A DNA stretch of 64,000 nucleotides from Phaeosaccion multiseriatum (Eukaryota; Ochrophyta, other classes). The position numbers and the translations under genes were made by a program. The stretch's first letter is position 1; each line of letters starts with the position of its first letter. Under the pieces are notes generated by a model, which worked only from the letters and a program-made list of their open reading frames with translations, had not been told where the DNA came from and made no database searches. Location: positions 3,162,001-3,226,000 of the forward strand of contig OZ218960.1 in the NCBI GenBank assembly GCA_965112735.1, written 5' to 3'. Of the stretch, positions 9,127-20,637 are shown piece after piece.

Positions 9127-12100
9127 ATGGGGAAAAAGAAGAAGAAGGGTGGGGGTAAGAAGGCCCAGAAGAAGGGAGAGGATCAGGGGGGCGCTGGCAA
9201 CATGGAAATGGGGGAGGACAAGGACAAAGGCGGGGAAGACAAAGTGAAGCGTGGGCACAGGGAGCGCATTCTCCAGGAGAAGAGGGAGTACCGGGCCGAG
9301 GTCAGCGCGCTACTAGCCACGGCAGACAAGGACCAGCAGATCGAACTGCTCAAGAATGAGCTGAGGCAGGCCCTGGAAGAGCGAGGTGGGTGGGCAGGCC
9401 AGGCCAGGACTAGAGGCGAGAGGCGAGAGCCCTTAGTACAAGTCGGAGAGGGTTGAGGGAAGGGAAGAAAAGGAGGAAAGGGGCGAGAAGGGCGAGCGTC
9501 TCTTTCATGCATGCAAACGCCTTCCCGTGGTGGTGCTCCTTCTGCGACTGTGTGTGCACACTCTGTGCTGCTGGTTGTTGGTCGCGCACAAAGAAGAGAC
9601 AATGAATGATTTTAAGAGAGATGCTCCCTGCCCATAAGTGCGTTCCCCTGTACGTGGGCACCTGTTTCACCCTCTGTTCTATGTGCCACGCACCTACACG
9701 CACAAGTGGCATGCCGCACGGCTCGTGGCCCACAGCCTGCTGAACCCTCCCCCACCTCTATGCACACACATACACAACCACACACACATGATGCAGACGC
9801 CATCGCGGACAAGTACGTACACACAGTGGAGGACATAACGCCTCTCTACGCCCAACTCAAGGCACAGGTGCTCAGCACCCAAGTGGCGGCGAGCGGCACC
9901 GTGCAGCAGACCGCACTGGAGCTGGAGGCCGTTAAGCGGGAGATGGAGGAGACCAAGAGGGAGGGAGAGAGGTTGACCAGGGCGGCGAGGGAGAGCCAAG
10001 CGCGGGTTGTGGAGCTGGAGGCAGTAGTGGCGGAGGACGAGAAAATCGTCATGCGGTGAGTGAGTGAGTGAGTGAGTGAGTGAGTGAGTGAGTGAGTGAG
10101 TGAGTGAGTGAGTGAGTGAGTGAGTGAGTGAGTGAGTGAGTGAGTGGGAGGATTGTTGCCAGTCGAGCCCTAGACGTCCATCCTTTAGCATTGACAAAGG
10201 GGGCAGGAGAGGAGGAGGGAGAGGGAGGACGATAGGGAGAAGGAGGGAGAGGGACAGAGAGAGAGGGGAGGGGGGGGAGGGAGGGAAAGGGAGGAGAGGG
10301 CAAAATGTGCTTCTCTTTCCTCGCCTTGTTATCTTCCGCATGGAGTGTCCCTTCGCTCTCGTCCACCCTTGACCCATGCAGCCACTCTTTGAATCCCCAA
10401 CTCCGAACAGGTCCGAGGAGACTCGGGTCGAGATGAAGGCTGCCAAGCGCAAGGCGGCTGAGCTGCAGAATGAACTCATCCTGCTCCGAGAGGCAAACAC
10501 GATTAACAATAAGACCTTCCTCATTCTTCGCAAGGTCAGGGGAGGGAAGGAGAGAGGGAGGGAGGGAGGGAGGGAGGGACAGTGAGGGGTACAGGGGGGG
10601 GGAGGCGCCGTACCAGTTGATTTGAGCGAATGCCCGTTGCGTGATTCACGACAAAGACTCTCCCTGCCCCTGCCCTTACCTCTGCCTCTGCCCGCCCATA
10701 TCCCTCCTACTGCCTATATTCCTCCCTCTGCCGACCCATATGCCTCCATAGGTGTTCGAGGGCAAGGAGCTGGTGCGCCCCACCGATCAGGACGGAGTGG
10801 AGGGCGTGGTGCTCGTGCCTCTGCTACTAGAGGTGAGTGAGAGAGAGGGAGAGAGCGAGGGAGAGGTTTGAAGGGTGGGGGGGCAGAGAAGAGAGAGAGG
10901 CCGCAGCACTATTGAACCCTCTGACTCTGTATCCTCTACCCCTTGCCCTTCCCTTCTGGGATGGCGGTCTGACACGCGACCATCATGTTGGTGATCCACT
11001 CACCACTCACAGGTGCTGGCTCAGTTCCATGGCGAGGGTAACGGCTTGATCCAGCGGGACGCCCTCTCCCTCCTCTCTCACATCGCCAGCCACGACCTCA
11101 GCGGGGCGGGGGGGGGGCTAGGCAGGTGGGTGGGTGGGTGGGTGGGTGGGTGTAGTAAGTCAATGGGTGGGTGGATGTAGTAAGTCGATGGGTGGGTGGG
11201 TGTAGTAAGTCAATGGGTGGGGTGGAGGAGTGGCTGCCATCATCCAGGTCGAGAATGGCACAAAATGGTTTGAGACACGAAACTCACGGTGAAGTCTCGC
11301 GACCAACCAATCAACCAACCAACCAATCAGTCAAATCAGCCAGCCAATCAACCAATCAAACCACCCCCCCCCTCTTGCTTAACTCTTGAGCAGGTGGGTG
11401 CAGGACACAAAGAGTCACCTCTTCGTGCTCCTTTCCGTGAGAGAGATGTACAACGACCTCAGCGTCGTCAGCAACGGATCTCGGCTCCTGCACAAGGTAT
11501 GTGCAGTTACGGCAGTTACATTCTTATGGTGGGTGGGTGGGCCTGGCTGACTACGCACGTGATGGCCTGACGCAACGCACCCTCTCTTTCTCTTCCTCCC
11601 TCTCCCTCCCATCTACTGCCATCCCTCAGGCCGCTGCTAGGAACAGGGCGGTTGCTGATGACCTCTTCGGAATGGGGGCCGTGCAGTTAGTGCTCAAGGG
11701 GGCTGCGGAGTGCAGCTGGGACGGCTCCCTGCAGCAGGTTAGGCAGTTGGTCATTCACTTCGCTGTATTGGCACTCTGTCAGTCGCCACTCACTCACTCA
11801 CTCACTCACTCACTCACTCACTCACCCCCCCCTCATCCTCTTCTTACCGCTTATGCTTCGTCTCGCCTGGTGCTGCTGCCCCTCCCCCCTCCCCCCCAAT
11901 CTGCTGCCATCCCCCTCACACCGATGGCTCCGACGACGGCCATCCGAAGGCGCGGAAGATGCACCTAAACGTGTGTGCGTGCGTGCGCGTGCTGCTCCCC
12001 CCCGCGCTCTTCGACGAAATACTCGGGGAGCTCGACATTCGCCCTGAACAGCGATTTTGGGGCGAGGCTACCTCCTCTGCCCGAGGGGCCGGGGAGAGAG

Positions 12101-15100
12101 GACTGAGTGGTGTTCATGTTGGTGGGGACACAAGACTGAGTGGTGTTGGTGTTCATGTTGGTGACTCTTCAACTCACCGTAGCCGCCTCAGTCGCCCCAG
12201 TCCCAGCCACGGCCCCAACCAACACACCGCGGGAGCAGGTGGAGGAGGCGAGCATCACGGCACCACGTCCTTCGTAACGGCATGTGCGTCTTCCCCTCGA
12301 AGGGCCGGGCATGCCCATACCCCTGCACATGCTCATTCTCACACCAATGGCCATTCCCATGCCAAGCTGCCCGCCATCGGAGGAGGAGCCAGGTGCGTGG
12401 GTGCGTGGGTGCGTGGGTGCGTCAGTGCATAGACGCGTGTGTGCGTGCGTGTGTGCGTGCGTGTGTGCGTGCGTGTGTGCGTTTGAGACTTGCATCCTTT
12501 CTAAGGCTCTCCCACACGCGCCCTCCTTCTCTTTCTTGCTCCCTCTCCCAGCGGCCTCTCTCTACTTCACACACACACCCTCCCTCTCCCTCTCTCTGTC
12601 TCATTCTCTCTCTCTCTCTCTCTCTCATCATCGCCCTCTCTCTCCCCCCGTGCCATTTGTGCTGCAGGGCTCACCCCTCGGCCGCCGCTCCCCGCAACAG
12701 GAAGGAATGCCATGGAGGCAAGGGTGCGCACGGCAGTGACAGGGAGGGATGGCAGTGGATGGGCAGGGGGGGAGGGGGAGGGAGGGAGAGAGGATATTGC
12801 TTCTGGTTAGAGCATGGACCAGCTCCTTTGGTGGTGTCTGCATGCATGTGCTCACGTAGCCGCTCCTCCTCTTCCCCCCGCACCAGGCGCTCTCCACCCG
12901 GCCCGCACGAGTGGCGCTCTGAAGCACCAACACGCTCACCACCACCACCATCATCACCATCACCAACACCAACACCTGCACCAGCACCAGCAACACCAGC
13001 CACCGCCTAATGCGCAGCTCCGCGACAAGAACATTGTCTATTCTGACGCCGCCCGAGCCCTTGTGGCCGTGCTGTCGTGGGTGATTGATCACGACAAGGA
13101 GGGGCTTCCCTCTCCTCGGCAGGGCGGGGAGGGCAGCTGGGGAAGGGATGGGGACGGAGGTGCGCTGGAGTCAGCAAGGTCATGTTCATCTTCGTCTTCG
13201 CAGTCACAGGACTTGTCGATGGAGGCACAGTTGTCGCTGGAGTCACAACTGTCGGGAGGGCTCGTCGCGACGAAGAGCAAGAGCAAGAGAGAGAGCGAGA
13301 GCGGCGGTGAATGCACTGAACGAGGCGACGAGGGGGGTGAGCAAGACACAGCCACCAGCAGCAGAGCGGGGAGTAGGGCGGGGAGGAGGGCCTCGACCAC
13401 GGAGGGGAGGGGGAGGGGCAGGCAGGAGGGGCAGGAGGGGCAGGAGGGGCAGGAGGGGCAGTTGGTGATACAGCGGGGAGAGCAAGGGCAGCAGCACAGT
13501 CAAGACCACGAGCTTCCGCCCATCCAGGTGCACCTGGGTCGTGCATCAGTTGGTGATACAGTGGCAGCAACAGGTACATCAGTTGGTGATACAGCAGCAG
13601 TAGCAGCAGCAGCAGCAGCAGGGGTTGCAGGAGGAGGGGGGCGTGCCCGAGGGGGTGCGGCGCAGGGCGCGGGGGCACTGGCGGCAGCGGCGTCTTGTCC
13701 CAGTCTACGCAGTATTGCCACGGGGGGCGGAGAGCCCAACCACGGCCACACCCATAGCCACACCCATAGCCATAGCCATGGCCTTGGCCTCGGCCTCGGC
13801 AGCAGCAATAGCAGCAGCAACCTGCTCCACAACAGGAATGCTCAAAACGGGCAGGCGCAGGCACAGGGACTAGGACAGGGTCTCGGCCACGGGAGCAGCC
13901 ATCATAGCGGGAGTAGCCATCATAGCGGCCATCACAGCGGCCATCATAGCGGCCATCATAGCGGGCTGTTGGGTAGGATGGGCGGCGGCACAAGCACCAA
14001 GCTGCTGAGAGGAGGCACCAGGAGGACCGTCTTGGGGCAGGGAGGGGCGCACGGCCTTGGGGGGTTGGGGAGAGGGAGGGGGGCAGCAGCCACCGCAGCG
14101 GCCACCGCAGCAACCATCACCACAAGCCTGTGTATCATCCTCTCGACGAAGGCGCACCACAGAGCGACGCACTCAGGTCGGAACGGAGGGGAGAGAGGGG
14201 AGAGGGGGGGGGGGGAGATTGAGAAGCTGTCGACTGTCGCGCCCTCCTCCTTCTCTTCGTCCTCGGCTCGGCTCACCTTGCGTTTTAGGTTTCCTAGTTT
14301 CAAGTTGTTAGCGCCCCCTGGGGGGGACGTCTCTCCTGAGCTCACCGCCGTGCAAAGCGCACGGGGGCTACCAGTCTAGAGACTAAGGTGGCGGTCAGTC
14401 TAGAGACTAAGGTGGCGGTCAGTCTAGAGACTAAGGTGGCGGTCAGTCTAGAGACTAAGGTGGCGGTCAGTCTAGAGACTAAGGTGGCGGTCAGTCTAGA
14501 GACTAAGGTGGCGGTCAGTCTAGAGACTAAGGTGGATGGAACTCTCTACGTCCGAGATGGTGCCTGCAGTCTCATGCCCTTCCCATATGCTGCCACCCTC
14601 TGTCCTGCCCATCCACTGCCATCGCCAACAGGGAGATGCACACCAACCCCGTGGAGCTGGAGGCGGCCCTGAGGAAGGACAGGACGTACACGGAGCTGCC
14701 CAGGTAGGCCAGCTTGGGTACCTTGTGTTAGGGGGTATGTCTGCTTGGGTACCTTGTGTTAGGGGGCATGTCTGCTTGGGTACCTTACTTTAGGGGGCAT
14801 GTCTGCTTGGGTACCTTAGATTAGGGGCATGTCTGTTTGGTTCCTTGTGTTGGTGGGTATGTCTGCTTGGGTACCTTACATTAGGGGGCATGTCTGCTTG
14901 GGTATCTTGACGTTCGATTAGTTGCTTGGTTAGTGAGTTGGTTGTTTGTTTGGGCCTTCCTTGCCTTACTCCTTGCCGTTCCTTCGCTCCTTCTCCCTGT
15001 ACCGTTCCGCACGCACCCACACACACACGCACACCGGCCCAGCATGTTGTGTGTCCGCAACGTGTGCATTATCATACTCGCCATGATCCACCGCGGCACC

Positions 15101-15980
15101 GAAGGTGAGGCAGCAGCAGGACGTCATTTGCGTTCGTAGTAAGGCATGCGAGTCAGTAGAAAGCATGCTTGCTCTTTGCGAAGTCTGCCTCTTAGCCCGA
15201 CCTTGCCTCTTCCCTTGCCCCTTCCCCTGCCTCTGCCCCTGCCCATATGACTTTCCCCGGCTCCCTCTCTCCCTCCCTCTCTCTCTCACTCCCTCTCTCC
15301 CTCCCTCCCTCCCTCCCTCCCTCCCTCCCTCCCTCCCTCCCCCCAGAGGAGAAGAGTGATCTACGGCTCATCGCTGGTAAGGTGACTGTGCTCCGCCTCC
15401 TCACGCGTGCCCTGGAGAGCTTCTCTCTTGAAGCCGAGGCTGTAACCGCCATTGTTATGGTGCTCAGAAGCGCTCTCGTGTCCGACGACGACGAAGACGA
15501 CAAGTCCCCGGTGGGCGGCCATCATTTGCCAGGGAAACTCACAGGAGCCTCAGAGGATCGCCACCACCAACAGCAGCACCAGCAGCCGGAGTCGTCAGCG
15601 ACGGGAGATGGAGGGCAGCACACTCACACTCACACTCACCTCGCCGGCACTCACGGTTACAGGAAGCACAGCGGCCATGACCACCATCCTCACCAGCACT
15701 CCCACTCCTCGCTGCAGCAGCAGAAGCAGCAGCAGCAGCAGCAGCACCGCATGAGGGCGATTCAGAGAGGCCTACAGCTTGACGTTGTGGCCACGGAGGG
15801 CTTGCTCAAGCTGCTGCAGAGGATTTTCTTCGTCCACAAGTGAGTGGATGCGTGGATGCGTGGGAAGATGCGTAGAAAGTAGTGAATGAGTGGGTGGATG
15901 GGTGGATGGGTGGACAGGTGTGGAGGGAACTTTATTGACTTAGGTGTCATAGGTGTGGAGGTGGGAATTCGCACCGCTCT

Positions 15981-16019
<39 letters not shown>

Positions 16020-16426
16020 CGCCTCGCCCTGGCTGACTTCCATGGCTTGATGACCTGCCTCCCTTCCCCTCTGTCAGAGGCAAGTCCCGCGTGCAGGGAG
16101 AGATCGTGGCGCTGCTGCGAGAAATGGGCTTTGTGGAGAAGGCTCACACCCTGTCCAAGACCATCACCCTCGCCAACAAGCACAACCACAACCACAACCA
16201 CCAGCATCAGCATCAACATCAACAGCTAGCAGCCCCGGAAGTTGGTGATACCGCTGTAGCCGCAGCAGCAGGAGCAAGTGGTGCAGGTGATGCCACCGCA
16301 GTTGGTGATACGCACGCTTCGAAGGAAGGGGGCTCGTCATTTTCAGCTTCTGTACTGCCGCTCGTGACTGTGGCCGTGGAGATGCAAAGCTCTGCAGTCC
16401 CCATCGCTGTGGCGGGAGGCGGCTGA
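9127..16426 (+). CDS. Coiled-coil and armadillo-like helical-repeat protein with His-rich inserts
   Basis: Fourteen phase-consistent exons: 9127-9385, 9797-10055, 10411-10534, 10752-10832, 11013-11125, 11394-11496, 11630-11737, 11950-12392, 12668-12723, 12887-14288, 14632-14703, 15043-15104, 15347-15839, 16078-16426; about 1,307 residues. The N-terminus is Lys-rich (MGKKKKKGGGKKAQKKGEDQ), then coiled-coil (IELLKNELRQALEER; LELEAVKREMEETKREGERL). Exons 4-8 and 11-14 look like armadillo/HEAT helices (QRDALSLLSHIASHDLSGAG, VRNVCIIILAMIHRGTE, VTVLRLLTRALESFSLEAEA, GLLKLLQRIFFVHK). Exon 10 is a long low-complexity insert with His runs, HTHSHTHSHSHG and HHSGHHSGHH; more His/Gln tracts lie in exons 8, 13 and 14. 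A flagellar or basal-body role would suit a Lys-rich coiled-coil start, but that is a guess. Least certain are the exon 8 acceptor and the exon 10 donor (TTTTAG|GTTTCC). Confidence 0.65.
10056..10146 (+). repeat. (GTGA)n microsatellite starting at a 5' splice site
   Basis: Intron 2 of the coiled-coil/armadillo gene opens with about 22 GTGA units that begin at the donor itself (ATGCG|GTGAGTGAGTGA). Confidence 0.9.
14372..14535 (+). repeat. 24-bp minisatellite, about 7 copies
   Basis: Near-identical units containing CAGTCTAGAGACTAAGGTGG lie inside intron 10 of the coiled-coil/armadillo gene, 84 bases after the proposed donor. Each unit holds the palindrome TCTAGA. One frame is open as VAVSLETK repeats. 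Confidence 0.95.
14704..14912 (+). repeat. Roughly 33-bp minisatellite, about 6 copies
   Basis: Imperfect units with core GGGGCATGTCTGCTTGGGTA followed by CCTTRxxTTA. They fill the start of intron 11 of the coiled-coil/armadillo gene, right after its donor. Confidence 0.9.
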
Positions 16427-16894
16427 AAGGAGAAAGGAGCTGAAGGTGGCCCTGAGAAGGTCCTGTGAAGGGGGTCGGTTCTGTCCCATCAGGTGATAGA
16501 CTATCTGAATCACCAACTGGTTGAGCTGTGTTGAGTATCTGTATATCTGTATCACCAACTCACAACTCACTCGTGGGCATGCGAGCACGTGAAAAAGCCG
16601 TACATGATGCGTGAGCTGTACAAATGTCCAACAAAAGACCCTCCGCACAACCATTCCTTATAGAAGAGAACATCTCTCATTGGTGCAAGGAAGGAAGAGG
16701 CATGTCTCTTGGCAGCCATTGTATTGCCACTGACTACTGTTCCCTGTTGCGCTGCTTCTATTGCCGTGCTGCTGCTGCACTGCTGCTCCACTCTCTCCCC
16801 CTCAAAAGGCACCCCCCGCCCCCGCCCACCTCCCACCAAAGAGGGACCCCCCCCCCCCCCCCTACCTTATCTAGTCTGTCTACTCTCCTCTCCT
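16427..16894. other. Convergent intergenic spacer
   Basis: 468 bases between the stop codons of the coiled-coil/armadillo gene (+) and TAB2 (-). Contains GTATCACCAAC at 16549-16559, a related GAATCACCAACTG just before it, and a C-run at 16849-16862. No gene seen; it should hold both 3' UTRs. Confidence 0.6.
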
Positions 16895-19354
16895 CTACTC
16901 GTTGACCTCCTTGAGGAGCCAGAATCCCGCCATTTCATCGCTATCGGGCTCCTCCTGAATTGCGAGGAAGTGATACCCACTCGTGCCCTCCTTGCTCGCC
17001 TCGAACAGCTGAGCCTCCTGCTTCTGCTCGTCTCTCACCTTGAGTGTCAAGTGTCAGGACAGGGTGTGGTTAGTGTTAGGTGTCAGGACAGCGAGAGGGG
17101 TAGGACTGGTGCTACAGGTGTCGGGCCTGATGCGCCTCCCAACTCCCTCGCACACAGTGCCCACAGTGTCTCTACTCCACCATAGTGCCGCTACTCTCCC
17201 CTGGTGTACCCATATGCCGCCACTACCCAACACCTCTATTCTACCCATACACCTCTACTCTATCATATGCCCATATGCTTGTACCACTCACCATAGAGTA
17301 GAGGTACTGTGTGTTGATGCCGCACTCCAGAACCACCTCCCTCCGTTTGAGGTCAGCTTTGACGAAGGCAAGCTCCAGCCCGCTCATCCACTGGGACAGC
17401 GGCTTGGAGCGTCGAGTGAACACAACGATACCGTGCACCTGCAGATAGGAGGGGTGAGGGGTGGATGGCAGTGGATGGGTGGCAGTGGGTGGGGTGAAGG
17501 GTTGAGGGAGGGGGTCACGTAAGTTGGTTACATCGGTTACAACATGCAGGGTACTGATGAAGTTCAACACACCGCAAGTGGCAAAAACACGGCATTCAAC
17601 AAACAGGGCATGTTTTGAGTTTGACGTCTTCCCCCCCCCCCCCCCCGTTAACCCTCAACCCCACGCTGACACTCACCTGAGTGTCGTCAGGTAGGGCGGG
17701 ATCGATGGGGCACAGCTGCCCCGTGCCCACGTTCTCCTCGTTAATGTTTCCGTTACGGAACTCCGAGAGGGGCAGCGTGACGAAGGCGTAGCTCTCCCCC
17801 TTGAGTTGGTCGGGAAGCTTCTGCGGCGTGCGGATATCCAAGAAGGACGCTTGCTTCATGGCAGGCGCGTAGCCCTCCATTTTGGGGTACACCTGTTGGT
17901 TGTTCGATGGTCCATGGGATTTGGGGGTGTGGGTGAGTTGGGCACGAGTGGGTATTGCGATGATTGGTTGGGTTTAGAGTAGAATAAAGGGACAGTAAAA
18001 AAGGAGGGAAAGGGCATGAGAGACAGTTACACAAAGGGGAGGAAGGAGAGAGAGACGGACAGAGATACACAGAAAGAGGGAGAGAGAGAGCGCGTGCTCA
18101 CTCACGTTCTTCTCTCTGTCCTCAAGCCACTGGTACAGCGTGTAGGTGGTGCGGGAGGGCTGCACGGCCACGTCAACCTCCGACAGAGCGATGTTGATCA
18201 TGTTGAACATGGCGTTACGGAAAAACCGAATGATCACAGGCTTCACATCCGCCTGTGTGGGGGGTGTGGCAGTGGACGGGGGCCATAAGCAGGGTGAGGG
18301 TTGAGCATTGAGAGGGCGCTCGTCGATTGTAAACCCCCCCGGGCTCCGTGAGGTTGACATCTGTTTACTTCATCTTGCTCGGAAGCATCGCCACAGATGG
18401 TGCTTTGGGCTGGGCACAGGCCTCCATCCCTCCCTGCCTCTCCCCTCCTCTCTGTGTCTCTCCCTCTCTCTCAGACCTCCCCTCTCCCTTCTCCTTCTCT
18501 GCCTCACCTGTTCGATGACCCTTTCAACGATCTTGCGCACTTCCCTTGAGTTGACCATGTTGCCTGGGATCTACAGAGGGGCACGGAGAGAGGAAGACAG
18601 CGAGGCGGGCAGACACACGGGTGTCGCCATGAGAATGTAGAAAAGGCAGGCGAGCGCTACAGACATCTTTTTCAGCAAGGAAGGGACACTGGCGGCCCAT
18701 CTTTGGGTCGGTTTCATCCGAGGGGACTTGGGTCGATACGTACGCCCCCCAAGCAGTGCCCCAATCACATGAACCTACCTGCTCCATGTGCCGGAAGCCG
18801 CCCATGGAGTCGCACAGCAGGAGCTCCCATAGCTTCTTGCCATCGCTCATCTTGACGGGCCTCGAGTACACGTCAAGCTCCCACCTGTCCGAGGGCGTGA
18901 CGCCCTCCTCCCTCGTCGTCTCCGAGGCATACACCGGGGCCGCGGCGTCGCCTGATTTGGCGGAGGTGGAAGACAGGGGTGGCGGACGGAGGGACTCTGG
19001 CGATACGGCACCGGGGGGCGTGGCAGGAGAGGCACCGTCTGATGCGGCGCTCAATGCTGTCCTGCTGCATCGTGCACGTGTCTGATATGAGGTGCTGCTG
19101 CTGCTGCTGGTCTGACCTCGCAACACGCCCCTTCGACTCCGTGCGGCTGCTTCTGTTGCTGATGGCGGTGAGTGCGAGTGTAAGTGCTGGGAGGAGGGCG
19201 TGAGGGCTGCAGGTGCGTAGAACGACGCTGCAGGAGCCGCGAGCATCGCCGCGGCCGCTGCTGTCACAGCCACCATGAGAGGCAGCTTCGCCCCTCCACT
19301 GCACGAGCGTCTCCTACCCCTGCCGCTGCTGCTGCTACTCCCCGGAACAGTCAT
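16895..19354 (-). CDS. TAB2: TAB2/ATAB2 homologue, plastid photosystem I translation factor
   Basis: Six exons: 19354-18779, 18570-18508, 18252-18106, 17892-17677, 17438-17292, 17038-16895; about 430 residues. In the family, TAB2 binds the psaB mRNA 5' UTR in the plastid and is needed for photosystem I synthesis. Diagnostic segments are RWELDVYSRPVKMSDGKKLW and ELLLCDS at the start of the conserved domain, then VKPVIIRFFRNAMFNMINIA, SRTTYTLYQWLEDREKN, KLPDQLKGESYAFVTLPLSE, and the C-terminus YHFLAIQEEPDSDEMAGFWL LKEVNE. The N-terminus has basic residues, a hydrophobic stretch (LPLMVAVTAAAAAMLAAPAA) and then SFYAP, followed by a Ser/Thr/Ala-rich region. This reads as a signal peptide plus transit peptide with an ASAFAP-like junction. 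An upstream in-frame GTG is not used as start. It is divergent from the PP1 inhibitor gene. Confidence 0.92.
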
Positions 19355-19714
19355 GGCTGACCCGTTCCCTCTCACCCTCCCCTTCTGGCAAGCAATGGAG
19401 CTTCCACCTGCGCGCTGTGGCTCCTCCTCCTATAAAAAACCTGGGACCTCTCAGTCCGTCGATGCACCGCTGAGCTCCGGCTTCTTCACGACTGGTCGGA
19501 CGGTTTTCTCTGCTGTCCTCCTTCCTGCACCCCTTATTAATTTAATTAACAATAGCTCTCCTTGAGCTGTGTGGTTTATGAATGAAAAAAGCATGGTGGG
19601 GGGGGGAAGAGTTTGAGTTCCAATTCCTCCTCCTCTTTTTTTTTTCTTCCTTTCTTCAATGCAGTCTTCTTTATTGATAGAGAGAGCAAGAGACAAGCAC
19701 AAGACAAGACAAGC
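19355..19714. promoter_or_regulatory. Divergent promoter region of TAB2 and PP1 inhibitor-3
   Basis: 360 bases between the two start codons. Contains TATAAAAA at 19431-19438 on the plus strand, about 280 bases before the inhibitor ATG, and an AT-rich patch (TTATTAATTTAATTAACAAT) near 19535. Transcription start sites are not determinable from sequence. Confidence 0.5.
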
Positions 19715-20637
19715 ATGGAAGCGTTACCAATAGAGGGAGGGGGAGGCGGAGGGGGAGGAGGGGGAGGAGGAGGTGCGGCGGCTGGGGGGGGCACTCGCCT
19801 TCGGCCTGCCTTGTCCGGCAGGTTGTCTGGCACAAACACAGTGACCCTGACGGAGCAGCCGCCTGCCGCAGCTGCAGAGGGAAAGGAGGCGGACACCCTG
19901 ACTCTCCGCCTCGAGCCGAGGAGGCAGGTCCGTCAAAAGGAGGGAGGGAGAGAGGGAGGGAGGGAGGGAGGGAGGGAGGGAGGGAGAGGGAGATGTGGAA
20001 TGACGGGAGAGGCCTTGGTTCCTTCAGTCCTTCCTTGGCTCTCGCCACTGTCTGTGCGTTCTCTGGACCACTGTCTCTGCGGTCTCCTACGGATAAGTTC
20101 CCGCGGGGAGCAGGTCGCCTGCCCGTTCGTTTTTAAAGCCCGCTGGCACTTGGCCCTCACCACCGCCCTCCCCGCTTCTTCCCCTTGCCCACCCCCTCGT
20201 TACTTGCTGCTCCACGCGACAGGTGTCCTGGGGGGGACAGGTCGTCGACAACGAGCATATGAACAAGAAGAGCTCCAAACGTGAGTGCGGGAGGGGGTGC
20301 GGGAAGTGGGGCGGGGAGTGGCAGCAGGCGAAACTCTTCCATTCGGTCCTTGCCAGATGGGGTTGGACCTGCTTTGTTCTTCATCCCCACAGAGAGTCAT
20401 TTGGTCGTACCGACCTGAATCCTTGCACCGTCTCCGCCCTCCCCTCTCTACCCCCCCTGCCCCTTCCTTTCCTCCCCTCTTCCCCTTTTAGGCTGCTGCA
20501 TCTTCCACAAGGCGCGCAAGTTCGGCGAGTCGGACAGCGACGAGAGCGACTCGGACATCGACGACGATGAGCGAGCTAAGCAGTGGGCAGAGCCCAAGCC
20601 AGGCCGCCCCGCGCCCTTCCAGATGTACCACGCATAG
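19715..20637 (+). CDS. PPP1R11: Protein phosphatase 1 inhibitor-3 (PPP1R11/YPI1 family)
   Basis: Three exons: 19715-19927, 20223-20280, 20492-20637; 138 residues, close to the family's usual 100-170. The conserved core reads RRQVSWGGQVVDNEHMNKKS SKRCCIFHKARKFGESDSDE, matching the inhibitor-3 signature: an RVxF-type PP1-docking motif (RQVSW), VDNEHM, SSK-CC-I, and FGES followed by an acidic cluster (DSDESDSDIDDDE). The N-terminus has a poly-Gly run encoded by GGA/GGG repeats. In other eukaryotes this small disordered protein binds and inhibits nuclear PP1. The gene is in the first intron-rich plus block after TAB2 and is divergent from it. The start at 19715 is preferred over an upstream frame extension lying in Ser/Phe low complexity. 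Confidence 0.87.

Noticed and set aside
18370-18558. Minus-strand frame VNSREVRKIVERVIEQ extended into RQRRRRERGG
   Set aside because: Only the first 21 codons are a TAB2 exon; the extension is the following intron, which starts with a GTGAGG donor.
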